A stretch of 51,281 nucleotides of DNA from Pseudoflavonifractor phocaeensis (GTDB taxonomy: Bacteria > Bacillota > Clostridia > Oscillospirales > Oscillospiraceae). This document shows, one piece after another, positions 1-5,676 of the stretch. Positions within the stretch are counted from its first letter, which is position 1; each line of letters starts with the position of its first letter. Location of the stretch: contig NZ_JACJLC010000016.1 of assembly GCF_016901955.1 (NCBI RefSeq), positions 1 through 51,281 on the forward strand, written 5' to 3'. Made by a program: the position numbers and the translations under genes. The notes beneath the pieces are model-generated. The model saw only the letters and a list, made by a program, of their open reading frames with translations, did not search any database and was not told the origin of the DNA.

Positions 1-219
1 ACTACTGCTTAGGCTTTTAGCATAACTTCATTTTTCGCCCGCTTTTAGGGGGCGTGGTCTTATGCGCTCTTTTTCGGAATGGTACTTAAATCACAATGTT
101 TCAACCTTCATCACCTCCTTATGTTTGAGGGATTTGCCCTCTCGATGGGTCTATCATAGCATGAGCCAGCGGAATACCCCATGCCGGAAACGGCAAGGTT
201 TCTTGCTTCAACAGCAACC
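1..219. other. No gene recognised; left edge of accessory region
   Basis: I see no convincing coding sequence here. On the minus strand there is a strong Shine-Dalgarno-like AAGGAGGTGATG near 108-122, but each reading frame after it closes within 6 to 14 codons. A short palindrome TGCCG-GAAA-CGGCA lies at 182-195, downstream of the rep stop. A weak CGCCC/GGGGCG hairpin lies near 36-55. The element carrying the rep gene probably continues beyond the window. Confidence 0.5.
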
Positions 220-1248
220 CTAAAATGGGAGGGTAAATTGTTCGGGTGGATCGTCGTTTTCGATCTCCCGGACCCAATCAGGAGTTGGTTTAGGCGGGGG
301 AAATATGTAGTCCAGGGCGGGGCCGTGGTCCGTGGGAGGCTTGTCCTGATGATATTCAATCACATGGTGAATTCTACGAAGAAACGCTTTCCAGGTGGCC
401 GGTTCATTCTCCTGCACATTTTTGTATTGCTGAGAGAGGTCTATATTTGATATGAGATAAACCGTGGTGTAACAGGCTTGACGCTGGGAATATCTGGCAG
501 GTAATGCCAGCGGATACCCGTCCAGGTAGTCCAACATATCACCGACCATAAGAGAGGAGCGAAATTCATCGAACAATAAAACCGGCTCCTGAGCATAGCG
601 GTCAAATGGGTGGGTGTAATCTGTCACCCGGTAGACATTGGAATAACCATGCTTTTCCATAACCCCTCTGGTTTTGCCGGTTGCAGTGGGGCCGAAAATA
701 TAGGTCACATCCAGTTGCCGAAATTCGTCCCGGTATCTGGCCTCTAAAATATCCTGCCTGATTTTATCCATACGGGAGATATGGATTGCAAGGTCTGGAT
801 TTTGAGCCATGATCTCGGCGTTGCTAAGACCGTCTGAAATCATGTGGTAAAGCTGGGCTATGTCTGAGCGGTAGCCTTGGCCGGGTTCGTCTGGCAGCTC
901 TCCCCACTCCTCAAAGGTGCCGGGGGTGCTGGTGTCGGCCTTAGGATCATCAGCCCACCGACCTGACTTGGCGATATAGTCCCGATTTTCTGAGGGAGAA
1001 CCGTGGGCCTGTTCTATATGTGCGTCAGGGAATAGCTTTTTGATACGACTGAATTTAGCGGGGGATTTTAGCTGTATGAATATATGGGTGTGAGGAGTAT
1101 GGCTTTCTAGCCCGACTTCATCAGCCATGCAATAATAGACGGCTGATTTTAACTGCCCCAAACACAGCTTGATCTTGTCATGGTCAAACTGCTTGTCCTG
1201 AGGGTTGTTTATCGTGATCTGCCACTTGCGGGCTTGTGGGTCTTTCAT
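220..1248 (-). CDS. rep: CRESS-DNA-type replication initiator (HUH endonuclease + SF3 helicase)
   Basis: 342 aa from the ATG at 1248, chosen because GGAGGTG sits 6 nt upstream; an in-frame ATG 15 nt earlier lacks this. The N-terminal half has the rolling-circle endonuclease motifs: motif I WQITINNP (about 9-16), motif II HTHIFIQ (H53, H55) and motif III YIAK with the likely nicking Y91. The C-terminal half has a superfamily-3 helicase: Walker A GPTATGKT (186-193), Walker B LLFDE (224-228) and motif C ISN (266-268). This HUH-plus-SF3 order is that of circovirus/geminivirus Reps and the related bacterial pCRESS plasmid Reps; most classical bacterial rolling-circle Reps lack the helicase. It should nick and join an origin and unwind DNA. 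A matching stem-loop lies at 1360-1393. All key residues are present, so the gene looks intact. Assignment to a specific pCRESS clade is not possible by eye. Confidence 0.9.
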   Translation of the reverse strand: MKDPQARKWQITINNPQDKQFDHDKIKLCLGQLKSAVYYCMADEVGLESHTPHTHIFIQLKSPAKFSRIKKLFPDAHIEQAHGSPSENRDYIAKSGRWADDPKADTSTPGTFEEWGELPDEPGQGYRSDIAQLYHMISDGLSNAEIMAQNPDLAIHISRMDKIRQDILEARYRDEFRQLDVTYIFGPTATGKTRGVMEKHGYSNVYRVTDYTHPFDRYAQEPVLLFDEFRSSLMVGDMLDYLDGYPLALPARYSQRQACYTTVYLISNIDLSQQYKNVQENEPATWKAFLRRIHHVIEYHQDKPPTDHGPALDYIFPPPKPTPDWVREIENDDPPEQFTLPF

Positions 1249-1263
1249 TGGTATCACCTCCAA

Positions 1264-1536
1264 TCTGGTAGGTATAGTGCAAGTATAAGTTGAGTGTTGG
1301 AGATAGGTAATGCCAGAAACGGAAATGTAAATATATAGAAATAAACTACAAAATACAAAGGTAGCCTAGAGGTAATACTTGCTCTAGGCTACCAGGGCGG
1401 CACATTCCCCGCCCTACGGGCGGAAGTTCCACACAACGACAAGAGCAGCCGCCTCCGCTTACGCTCCAGCGTCCGCCCTTGCCGTCGGCGGCGTTTGGAA
1501 CGCCGCAGCGGTTAGTTGGTTATATTGGTGCCGCCC
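1264..1536. other. Putative replication origin region upstream of rep
   Basis: This 273-bp stretch holds no gene. It contains the AAGTATTAC stem-loop (1360-1393). To the right is a GC-rich palindrome cluster, including CCGCCC-GTA-GGGCGG near 1412-1430 (minus sense) and GGCGTT-TGG-AACGCC near 1490-1505. A long inverted repeat AGGGCGGCA (1394-1402) / TGCCGCCCT (1529-1537) brackets the cluster. To the left is an AT-rich stretch with TATACT near the rep start. The layout fits a replicon origin with Rep-binding or structural repeats beside the nick-site hairpin, but the function is inferred. Confidence 0.55.
1360..1393 (-). other. Origin stem-loop with AAGTATTAC nonanucleotide
   Basis: On the minus strand (rep sense) a perfect 12-bp stem, GGTAGCCTAGAG / CTCTAGGCTACC, encloses the 10-nt loop CAAGTATTAC. 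AAGTATTAC matches the CRESS-DNA virus origin consensus NANTATTAC, with nicking expected between TATT and AC. Stem length, loop length, position (about 110 nt upstream of the rep ATG) and orientation all fit a CRESS origin. A rival reading is a terminator for the small genes upstream, because the hairpin is followed by TTTGTATTTTG; the two roles are not exclusive. Confidence 0.75.
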
Positions 1537-1893
1537 TTAAGTAAACACGCTGACATAGACATCATGGAAGTTCTCTAATGGCGTGCTTTTACCTGTCCCA
1601 TCCACCGGATCAAAACGGAACACCTGAGACGGAAACTCCTCGATCCCATAGCAATGCGGCTTAACAGAATTGCTAATCTCAGAATAATGGTTCATGAGAC
1701 GGCAAAAATCGTCCTTCGGAAACGCCTCGTCATCTCTAAGGCGTATAGCAAAAGAATAAATTGTATGCGGCCCACAACGCTGGATATACCCAGGCTCAGA
1801 CAAGTCCAAATCTTGGATTCTAAAACCCAGATTAGATATGGCAAGCCATGTCATGGCGATAACAGTGATGTCCTCAGTCGATAAGTTATTCAT
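1537..1893 (-). CDS. Hypothetical protein of the rep module
   Basis: 118 aa from the ATG at 1893, supported by GAGGAGG 8 nt upstream; the open frame continues 19 codons further without a better site. I do not recognise the family. The protein is acidic, with no membrane segment or signal peptide, and aromatic residues are scattered through it. It begins 13 nt after the membrane-protein gene ends, so it is probably the last gene of the small-gene operon before the origin hairpin. Confidence 0.7.
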   Translation of the reverse strand: MNNLSTEDITVIAMTWLAISNLGFRIQDLDLSEPGYIQRCGPHTIYSFAIRLRDDEAFPKDDFCRLMNHYSEISNSVKPHCYGIEEFPSQVFRFDPVDGTGKSTPLENFHDVYVSVFT

Positions 1894-1906
1894 GATAAAT
1901 ACCTCC

Positions 1907-2395
1907 TCAAATTGAAATGGTAAGGGATATCCTGCCGTTGCTTGCATCACGGGCGTCTACAATATAGGCAGGGGCAAGCCCAAGTGCAACGCAGTAATTC
2001 GGCAACGTCGAATTGAGCTTACGAACGATTTGCTCTATTGGGGTTGAATCATAACTAAAATTGCCAATGCCTCCGTTCATGCTACATCTTCTGTCAAAAA
2101 AGTACGTAAAGAAAATTTTTCTGTTTTCACAGATGATTCCTTGACCATCCGGTGCCACGTGCTGAGGGAGGTCCCCAGGACGGCACAGTCCACAACTTGA
2201 ATAGTTGTTGCCCACGCACCGGATAAGGGCACGCAGATATCCCCCATAAAAATCCCAATCCTGAGGGGTAGGGATAAATATGATCTGCTGATTCTGCTTG
2301 GTACCAATGTGAAACCGGTCAGCAACATAGGCTGCTGCAACCAACGCTGCAATCAGCACCAGTGGAACTATAATGATAAAAGCAAAAAATTTCAT
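1907..2395 (-). CDS. Small membrane-anchored hypothetical protein of the rep module
   Basis: 162 aa. The ATG at 2395 overlaps the upstream stop as ATGA (2392-2395), with GGAGGAAAAA just before. Residues 3-24 form one strong hydrophobic helix (FFAFIIIVPLVLIAALVAAAYV), so the protein is probably anchored with a roughly 135-residue domain outside the helix. That domain has several cysteines, including a CGLC pair near residue 70. Family unknown. In single-stranded-DNA phages such small one-helix proteins can be minor coat proteins, but nothing here proves that. Confidence 0.7.
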   Translation of the reverse strand: MKFFAFIIIVPLVLIAALVAAAYVADRFHIGTKQNQQIIFIPTPQDWDFYGGYLRALIRCVGNNYSSCGLCRPGDLPQHVAPDGQGIICENRKIFFTYFFDRRCSMNGGIGNFSYDSTPIEQIVRKLNSTLPNYCVALGLAPAYIVDARDASNGRISLTISI

Positions 2396-2733
2396 AGCAT
2401 TTTTTCCTCCTTAATTTTTACAGTGACTTTTGTACCGTGGTCATGGACAGCGGTCACAGAAAGGCCGTCCGGGAGAACGGCGTTAAGGGCCGCTTGCACA
2501 GCCACAGTGTCAATGTGCGGCAGCGTTTTGGGACGAGGCCCTCTGTGCTTGTACTCGTTGCCGTAGGGAGCTAAATTGACTGTGATGGAGTTATCTGGGT
2601 TAACTTGCGGGCTTAACTCCCTGGCCGGGTATTTGATGTAGGCCAGAGACCGGAGGGCCAGGGGCCTGGTGGGGGCGTTGATAACCTCCACCAGGGCCCT
2701 TACAATTCGGTCACTCAATGATGATGTCATCAT
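2392..2733 (-). CDS. Hypothetical protein of the rep module
   Basis: About 113 aa if started at the double ATG (2733/2730); an in-frame ATG at 2760 is also possible and no start has a clear ribosome site. The start region overlaps the end of the preceding gene (stop at 2711), and the stop overlaps the next start as ATGA, so it is probably translated by coupling. The C-terminal third ('LPDGLSVTAVHDHGTKVTVKIKEE') looks like an alternating beta-rich domain. I do not recognise a family. Confidence 0.65.
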   Translation of the reverse strand: MMTSSLSDRIVRALVEVINAPTRPLALRSLAYIKYPARELSPQVNPDNSITVNLAPYGNEYKHRGPRPKTLPHIDTVAVQAALNAVLPDGLSVTAVHDHGTKVTVKIKEEKML

Positions 2734-2971
2734 CGAGTTTGATAGTGGCAACCTTACCATAGCGATTGTAAAAAATTGTAATCTCTTGGCCGACAGCGGG
2801 CGTGAATCCCAAAGCTGCTAGCTTGGCAGCGGAAAGGAAAATACGCTCGGAGCTCTCTCCCTGACCTCGCTTAGGGTCAATGGGATCAGAAACAAAGATG
2901 GTGGTTCCAGATACGACAGAACCATCAGACCCCTTAAATGATGTGGTTGACACTCCGATTACTTTAGACAT
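2711..2971 (-). CDS. Small beta-rich protein, possible ssDNA-binding protein
   Basis: 86 aa from the ATG at 2971, 10 nt after AAGGAGG; an ATG at 2980 is only 1 nt from it. The sequence alternates short beta strands with glycine turns (VIGVSTTSFKGSDGSVVSGT, then QEITIFYNRYGKVATIKL). That composition fits a small OB-fold or gene-V-like single-strand-binding protein, a partner expected beside a rolling-circle Rep. This is inference from size, composition and context, with no decisive motif. It leads into the overlapping downstream gene. Confidence 0.7.
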   Translation of the reverse strand: MSKVIGVSTTSFKGSDGSVVSGTTIFVSDPIDPKRGQGESSERIFLSAAKLAALGFTPAVGQEITIFYNRYGKVATIKLDDDIIIE

Positions 2972-2980
2972 GGTTTTCAT

Positions 2981-3141
2981 TCCTCCTTATATGTAATATC
3001 CCTTGGTGAGTTCCCTCCCTTGCGGGAGGTCTTGCACCGGGAGGGAGAGGGGGAGGCCCCGGAGGGCCTATCCCGTTCTCCACGATACCATTGTCCCATA
3101 CTAATGGCCTATTAGCATTGCCGGAACCGGCAACCTTGTAG
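2981..3141. other. Intergenic palindromes, no gene
   Basis: No open frame of note. There are CCCTCCC-TTGC-GGGAGG near 3014-3030 and GAGGCCCC-GGA-GGGCC near 3052-3070. A perfect short palindrome TGCCGG-AA-CCGGCA lies at 3119-3132, directly downstream of the 123-aa gene. The last resembles the palindrome at 182-195 downstream of rep. Confidence 0.4.
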
Positions 3142-3513
3142 TTAAGAGGCCATCAAGTCATCCACCAACTTGTTGAGGTCCAGGTGATATACATACCGAA
3201 GAGCGACCATCAGTTTCAAGTTGACATGGCGCTTGTCCTTTCCAGACTTAGCAAGGATTTTCGACAAATGCGCTTCGTTACGGATGATAGGGTACAGCCT
3301 TTGAGCAACACTTGCCTGAGTGTCAGTTCTGATAACAACATCCTGGATAGCTTTATCAAGGACCTTTTGAATACTGTTGATTTTTTCGACCTCCCTATCC
3401 TCAAAACCATTGATGATATTGCGACCTTGATGGAGACGGGCGGTCTCTCGCTTTTCCTCATGAGCCTGTGTATTGTTAGTAGTACAAGAATTGTTAGGAT
3501 TTCGGGTGTCCAT
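3142..3513 (-). CDS. Hypothetical protein, possible DNA-binding C-terminus
   Basis: 123 aa from ATG 3513. The only ribosome-like site (AAAAGGAG near 3545) is about 30 nt away, so the start is uncertain. The N-terminal 40 residues are polar and probably disordered. The C-terminal 45 residues, ending KLMVALRYVYHLDLNKLVDDLM, are helical and resemble the last helices of XRE-type repressors, so a copy-control or regulatory role is conceivable. It is the first gene of the minus-strand block that ends with rep. An AT-rich region with TATACT upstream (near 3580-3590) could hold the promoter. Confidence 0.6.
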   Translation of the reverse strand: MDTRNPNNSCTTNNTQAHEEKRETARLHQGRNIINGFEDREVEKINSIQKVLDKAIQDVVIRTDTQASVAQRLYPIIRNEAHLSKILAKSGKDKRHVNLKLMVALRYVYHLDLNKLVDDLMAS

Positions 3514-3731
3514 GGTGGTACATGACCACCGCCGGCGGGGTTTTTCTCCTTTTCAAATGTTGTTCAACGTTGTGATTACAGTATACGCTTTTCGTTTTTC
3601 GCAATTTTTAGACACGTATCCCTTCATTTGGCATATACGTTCTGAATAATTTTACTGATGTACCCGAAGCTGTAATGAACGTATTAAAAAGAAAGGCTGT
3701 CAATACTGGAAAAATGACGAAATTTGGGAAC

Positions 3732-3763
3732 AAAAAAGAGGCCCCCGGTTAGGGAGCCTCTGA
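3732..3763 (-). terminator. Intrinsic terminator (minus strand)
   Basis: On the minus strand the stem AGAGGC...GCCTCT (with CCC/GGG inside) is followed directly by TTTTTTG. It would end transcripts coming from the lipoprotein gene side and insulate the 123-aa gene. Confidence 0.7.
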
Positions 3764-3901
3764 AAGGTGTGTATATCGTTTTACGGAGTGTGCGCCAGTT
3801 GCGCCAAGGGCGCACAGATGGGCGGGGCGAGATCAGGAGGTTAGAAGCAGTCAGAGGACTGCCAGCGTTCGCAAGTTTAACACCTCCTGTTTTAAATGGT
3901 T

Positions 3902-3929
3902 GGAGAGGGCTGACATAGCAGCCCTCTCC
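3902..3929 (-). terminator. Perfect 11-bp hairpin just after the lipoprotein gene
   Basis: GGAGAGGGCTG / CAGCCCTCTCC with a 6-nt loop, 17 nt past the lipoprotein stop. It lacks a good T-run on the minus strand, so it may protect the mRNA 3' end rather than terminate. On the plus strand it is followed by a weak T-rich stretch. Confidence 0.45.
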
Positions 3930-3946
3930 TGTATTTCTTGGTTGTA

Positions 3947-4729
3947 TTAGGGGACCCACATACCTCCATTATCAAATATGACTCCACCATGCTGCTCAAT
4001 AAATTCTATATTTTTTTCATAAATTTCCTGTTCCTCAGGAGTTATGTCACTACTAGGGGCCTGTGTGCTTGGCGTCTGAGTACTGGGAGTCTGTGTGCTT
4101 GGAGTTTGTGTGCTGGGTGTCTGAGTACTTGGTGTTGATGTATTAGGTTTGCTAGTCTGACCACTATTGCCGCTGCTGGTGTTACCGCCTGTACTGGGCT
4201 TGGTGGTTTGACCACCACTGCTCTGATTACCACCGCTGCTAGTGTTGCCACCTGTACTGGGCTTGGTGATGGTCAGATAACTGCTATTCACATATGCCAC
4301 GCTGTCCCCATAAACAATCCTTGACCAACCGTTGTCCCCAACTCCAGTACGGGTAACAGAGGCACCAGCAGAAAGGCTTCCCACCTTATCACTGTCAGCA
4401 GAGTAGCTAGAGCGTACATTGACCGAAGTGGTAGCGTATACCGTTTCGTTGACCTCTGTGAACTTGGGGCCAACCTCCTCAGGCACAGGCGTTTCCTCTG
4501 GTGTCTCTTCCTGAGGCTGGGCTGTTTCGGGTGTGGTTTCAGGCGTTGTTTCCTGGGTGGTTTGGGCGGTGGTCTGCTCAACCTCGGGGGTGCTGGTGTC
4601 CACGGGCTGGGTGACTTCCGGGGTGCTGGTGTCCTGGCTGTTGTCGGCGGCGTTGTCGCTGGAACCACCGCAGGCGGTCAAGGACAGGGCCAGGGATAGG
4701 GACAGGCCAAATAGTAAAGCCTTTTTCAT
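3947..4729 (-). CDS. SH3b-domain lipoprotein with TPSTQ repeats
   Basis: 260 aa from the ATG at 4729, with ACAGGAGGAA 9 nt upstream. It has a lipoprotein signal: MKKALLFG, a hydrophobic core, then lipobox LTAC with lipidated C20. A Thr/Glu/Pro-rich linker (about 25-90) leads to a bacterial SH3 domain (about 95-155, 'VNVRSSYSADSDKVGSLSAGASV...GWSRIVYGDSVAYVNSSYL') of the kind that binds peptidoglycan. Then come Gly/Ser-rich 'KPSTGGNTSSG' repeats and five tandem TPSTQ units, and a 30-residue acidic tail. It is probably anchored outside the membrane and reaches into the wall. The tandem DNA repeats could vary in number between strains. Terminator-like hairpins follow. Confidence 0.85.
   Translation of the reverse strand: MKKALLFGLSLSLALSLTACGGSSDNAADNSQDTSTPEVTQPVDTSTPEVEQTTAQTTQETTPETTPETAQPQEETPEETPVPEEVGPKFTEVNETVYATTSVNVRSSYSADSDKVGSLSAGASVTRTGVGDNGWSRIVYGDSVAYVNSSYLTITKPSTGGNTSSGGNQSSGGQTTKPSTGGNTSSGNSGQTSKPNTSTPSTQTPSTQTPSTQTPSTQTPSTQAPSSDITPEEQEIYEKNIEFIEQHGGVIFDNGGMWVP
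4056..4136 (-). repeat. 15-bp coding minisatellite (TPSTQ units)
   Basis: Roughly five copies of a 15-bp unit encode TPSTQ in the lipoprotein, with small third-base differences between units. Such arrays change copy number by slippage. Confidence 0.75.
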
Positions 4730-4839
4730 GATGGATTCCTCCTGTGCCGTCAACGGTGACGGTTTTTATTTCCTCTCAACGGTCCGGCCCGCTGGGGGTG
4801 GGATTGCTCCCGGTCCCCCGTTGGGCGTTTCCGCCGAGA

Positions 4840-4872
4840 TAAATAAAAGCGGTGCAGGTTTCCCTACACCGC
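4840..4872 (-). terminator. Intrinsic terminator (minus strand)
   Basis: On the minus strand GCGGTGTAGG-GAAA-CCTGCACCGC (one G-U pair) is followed by TTTTATTTAT. It would end transcripts from the right, for example from the ribbon-helix-helix gene. Confidence 0.75.
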
Positions 4873-4906
4873 ATTGAGGTACGACACAAAGCCCATTAGA
4901 ACCACC

Positions 4907-4935
4907 TTGTAAAATGGACCCAAAGCGGCTATAAT
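4907..4935 (+). promoter_or_regulatory. Sigma-A-type promoter of the candidate sRNA
   Basis: -35 TTGTAA (4907-4912), 17-bp spacer, -10 TATAAT (4930-4935, perfect). Start expected near 4942. Confidence 0.65.
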
Positions 4936-4941
4936 GAGAAA

Positions 4942-5108
4942 AGGCGTAGCGAAATGCTATTGTGTGGGAGGACCTATCTCCTGCATAGGGGCATGGGGAG
5001 GTGCGAACTCTCCATGTCCTGCCTCTATTTATCTCGATGGCACTATTTTACTCCATAACGGGAAAGATTGCAAGGTCATTTGAAACGGTCCGAAATGGGC
5101 CGTTTTTT
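4942..5108 (+). ncRNA. Candidate small structured RNA of about 165 nt
   Basis: A good promoter just upstream and a strong terminator at 5083-5108 define a short transcript. Inside are CCTAT/ATAGG (4973-4989) and an 11-bp stem GGCATGGGGAG / CTCTCCATGTC (4990-5018). No ORF with a ribosome site ends before the terminator; a GTG-started frame at 5001 runs straight through it. I could not match it to 6S, SRP, tmRNA, RNase P or a known riboswitch. A short-peptide gene is the main alternative. Confidence 0.5.
5083..5108 (+). terminator. Intrinsic terminator (plus strand)
   Basis: AAACGGTCC-GAAAT-GGGCCGTTT (one G-U pair) followed by TTTTGTTGTT. Confidence 0.8.
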
Positions 5109-5317
5109 GTTGTTCAGAGGGTGGCTGTGTGTGGTGACGGCGGCTGGGTGGCCCGCCACGGGTGGGGTCTGGGTGCTGTACGGAAAGCTGGGTGCAAGGC
5201 GGGGAATAAGGTTGGTTCCGCTCCATGGAATATCCCCGCTGTGGGTTTAGGGAGAGATGGGAAAACTGGTCCCCGTGGGATATTCCGTCGCTGTGATCCC
5301 CCGAGGGGGATAGGGTT

Positions 5318-5335
5318 TTGAATGTGCACTTTCAA
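5318..5335. repeat. Palindromic repeat copy 1, TTGAATGTGCACTTTCAA
   Basis: 18-bp imperfect palindrome centred on GTGCAC. It overlaps the stop of the ribbon-helix-helix gene. Identical to copy 3. Confidence 0.8.
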
Positions 5336-5520
5336 GATTCTTCTTTTTCACCGTCTGCTTCCAACAGGCTAATGATATAGGCGTTTAAGCTCATGCCATG
5401 GGCAGCGGCTTGGGCCTTATACTTTTCTTTCTTTTCCTTCTTCAAATCTAAGCTGATTCGAGCGTAACTCTCTTTTCTATATTTGAGGGTTGCGTTTTTT
5501 TGTGCCTCAGAATATGCCAT
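5332..5520 (-). CDS. Ribbon-helix-helix (Arc/CopG-like) repressor
   Basis: 62 aa from ATG 5520, with CGAGGTG 5 nt upstream; an earlier in-frame start lacks a site. The core 'YARISLDLKKEKKEKYKAQAAAHGMSLNAYIISLLEAD' gives the expected strand (YARISLDL), helix A and helix B (SLNAYIISLLEAD) of a ribbon-helix-helix DNA-binding dimer. A basic KKEKKEK stretch lies in helix A. It is transcribed away from sprT, and the gap holds four repeated TATAC-N4-GTATA sites. One sits in this gene's own promoter spacer, so it is very probably autoregulated. Its stop codon lies inside an 18-bp palindromic repeat. Confidence 0.85.
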   Translation of the reverse strand: MAYSEAQKNATLKYRKESYARISLDLKKEKKEKYKAQAAAHGMSLNAYIISLLEADGEKEES

Positions 5521-5540
5521 AAAATCACCTCGTTTTTCAT

Positions 5541-5569
5541 AGTTTATCATATACGGCGGTATATGTCAA
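5541..5569 (-). promoter_or_regulatory. Promoter of the ribbon-helix-helix gene
   Basis: Minus strand -35 TTGACA (5564-5569, perfect), 17-bp spacer, -10 TAAACT (5541-5546). Operator copy 1 (5550-5563) fills the spacer. Confidence 0.75.
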
Positions 5570-5645
5570 GGTGCACAATTACGGTGGTATATATTCTGCA
5601 GAAATATATACTGCGGTATATTTACTTTTTATATACGGTGGTGTA
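5550..5645. promoter_or_regulatory. Array of four operators TATACGGYGGTATA
   Basis: Copies at 5550-5563, 5578-5591, 5607-5620 and 5632-5645, with start spacings of 28, 29 and 25 bp. The consensus is itself a dyad, TATAC-N4-GTATA. Copy 1 lies between -35 and -10 of the repressor gene. Copies 3 and 4 flank and overlap the -35/-10 of sprT. The ribbon-helix-helix protein is the obvious ligand, by inference. Confidence 0.75.
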
Positions 5646-5649
5646 TAAT
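5621..5649 (+). promoter_or_regulatory. Promoter of the SprT-like gene
   Basis: -35 TTTACT (5621-5626), 17-bp spacer, -10 TATAAT (5644-5649). Operator copy 4 overlaps the spacer and the first bases of the -10. Confidence 0.7.
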
Positions 5650-5676
5650 TAGGTATAGAAAAAAGGAGTTGATCCT

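Larger units (their letters stand above)
3514..3946. other. Non-coding, strongly structured intergenic region
   Basis: 433 bp without a credible gene. The left part (3540-3720) is AT-rich and probably promoter DNA for the 123-aa gene. The right part is almost entirely nested inverted repeats: GTGCGCC/GGCGCAC (3790-3815), an outer CAGGAGGT/ACCTCCTG stem (3834-3841 with 3882-3889) enclosing GCAGTC-AGAG-GACTGC (3847-3862), and an 11-bp hairpin at 3902-3929. It could be a long 3' untranslated region, a structured RNA, or a single-strand origin. Confidence 0.5.
4730..5331. other. 602-bp intergenic region with a promoter-terminator cassette
   Basis: No recognised protein gene. It contains a minus-strand terminator (4840-4872), a plus-strand sigma-A promoter (4907-4935) and a plus-strand terminator (5083-5108). 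Between the latter two is a candidate small RNA. The right part (5110-5316) is G-rich with an inverted repeat GGAATATCCC (5227-5236) / GGGATATTCC (5277-5286) and a small palindrome ATCCCCC-GA-GGGGGAT near 5297-5312. Confidence 0.5.

Noticed and set aside
77-122. Very short frames after the AAGGAGG near 108-122
   Set aside because: 6 and 14 codons long, no known leader peptide; recorded only as a ribosome-site-like motif.
1360-1393. Origin hairpin considered only as an ordinary terminator
   Set aside because: A minus-strand T-rich tail exists but is interrupted (TTTGTATTTTG). The exact nonanucleotide in the loop and its place upstream of an HUH Rep make an origin the better reading, though both roles remain possible.
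3684-3959. 91-aa minus-strand frame after the lipoprotein gene
   Set aside because: No ribosome site; it overlaps the lipoprotein 3' end, the hairpin cluster and the terminator. Non-coding structure explains it better.
5001-5321. 106-aa plus-strand GTG frame starting with a hydrophobic stretch (possible small toxin)
   Set aside because: It runs straight through a strong terminator at 5083-5108, and the GTG is inside a hairpin stem. A truncated type I toxin cannot be excluded but has no support.
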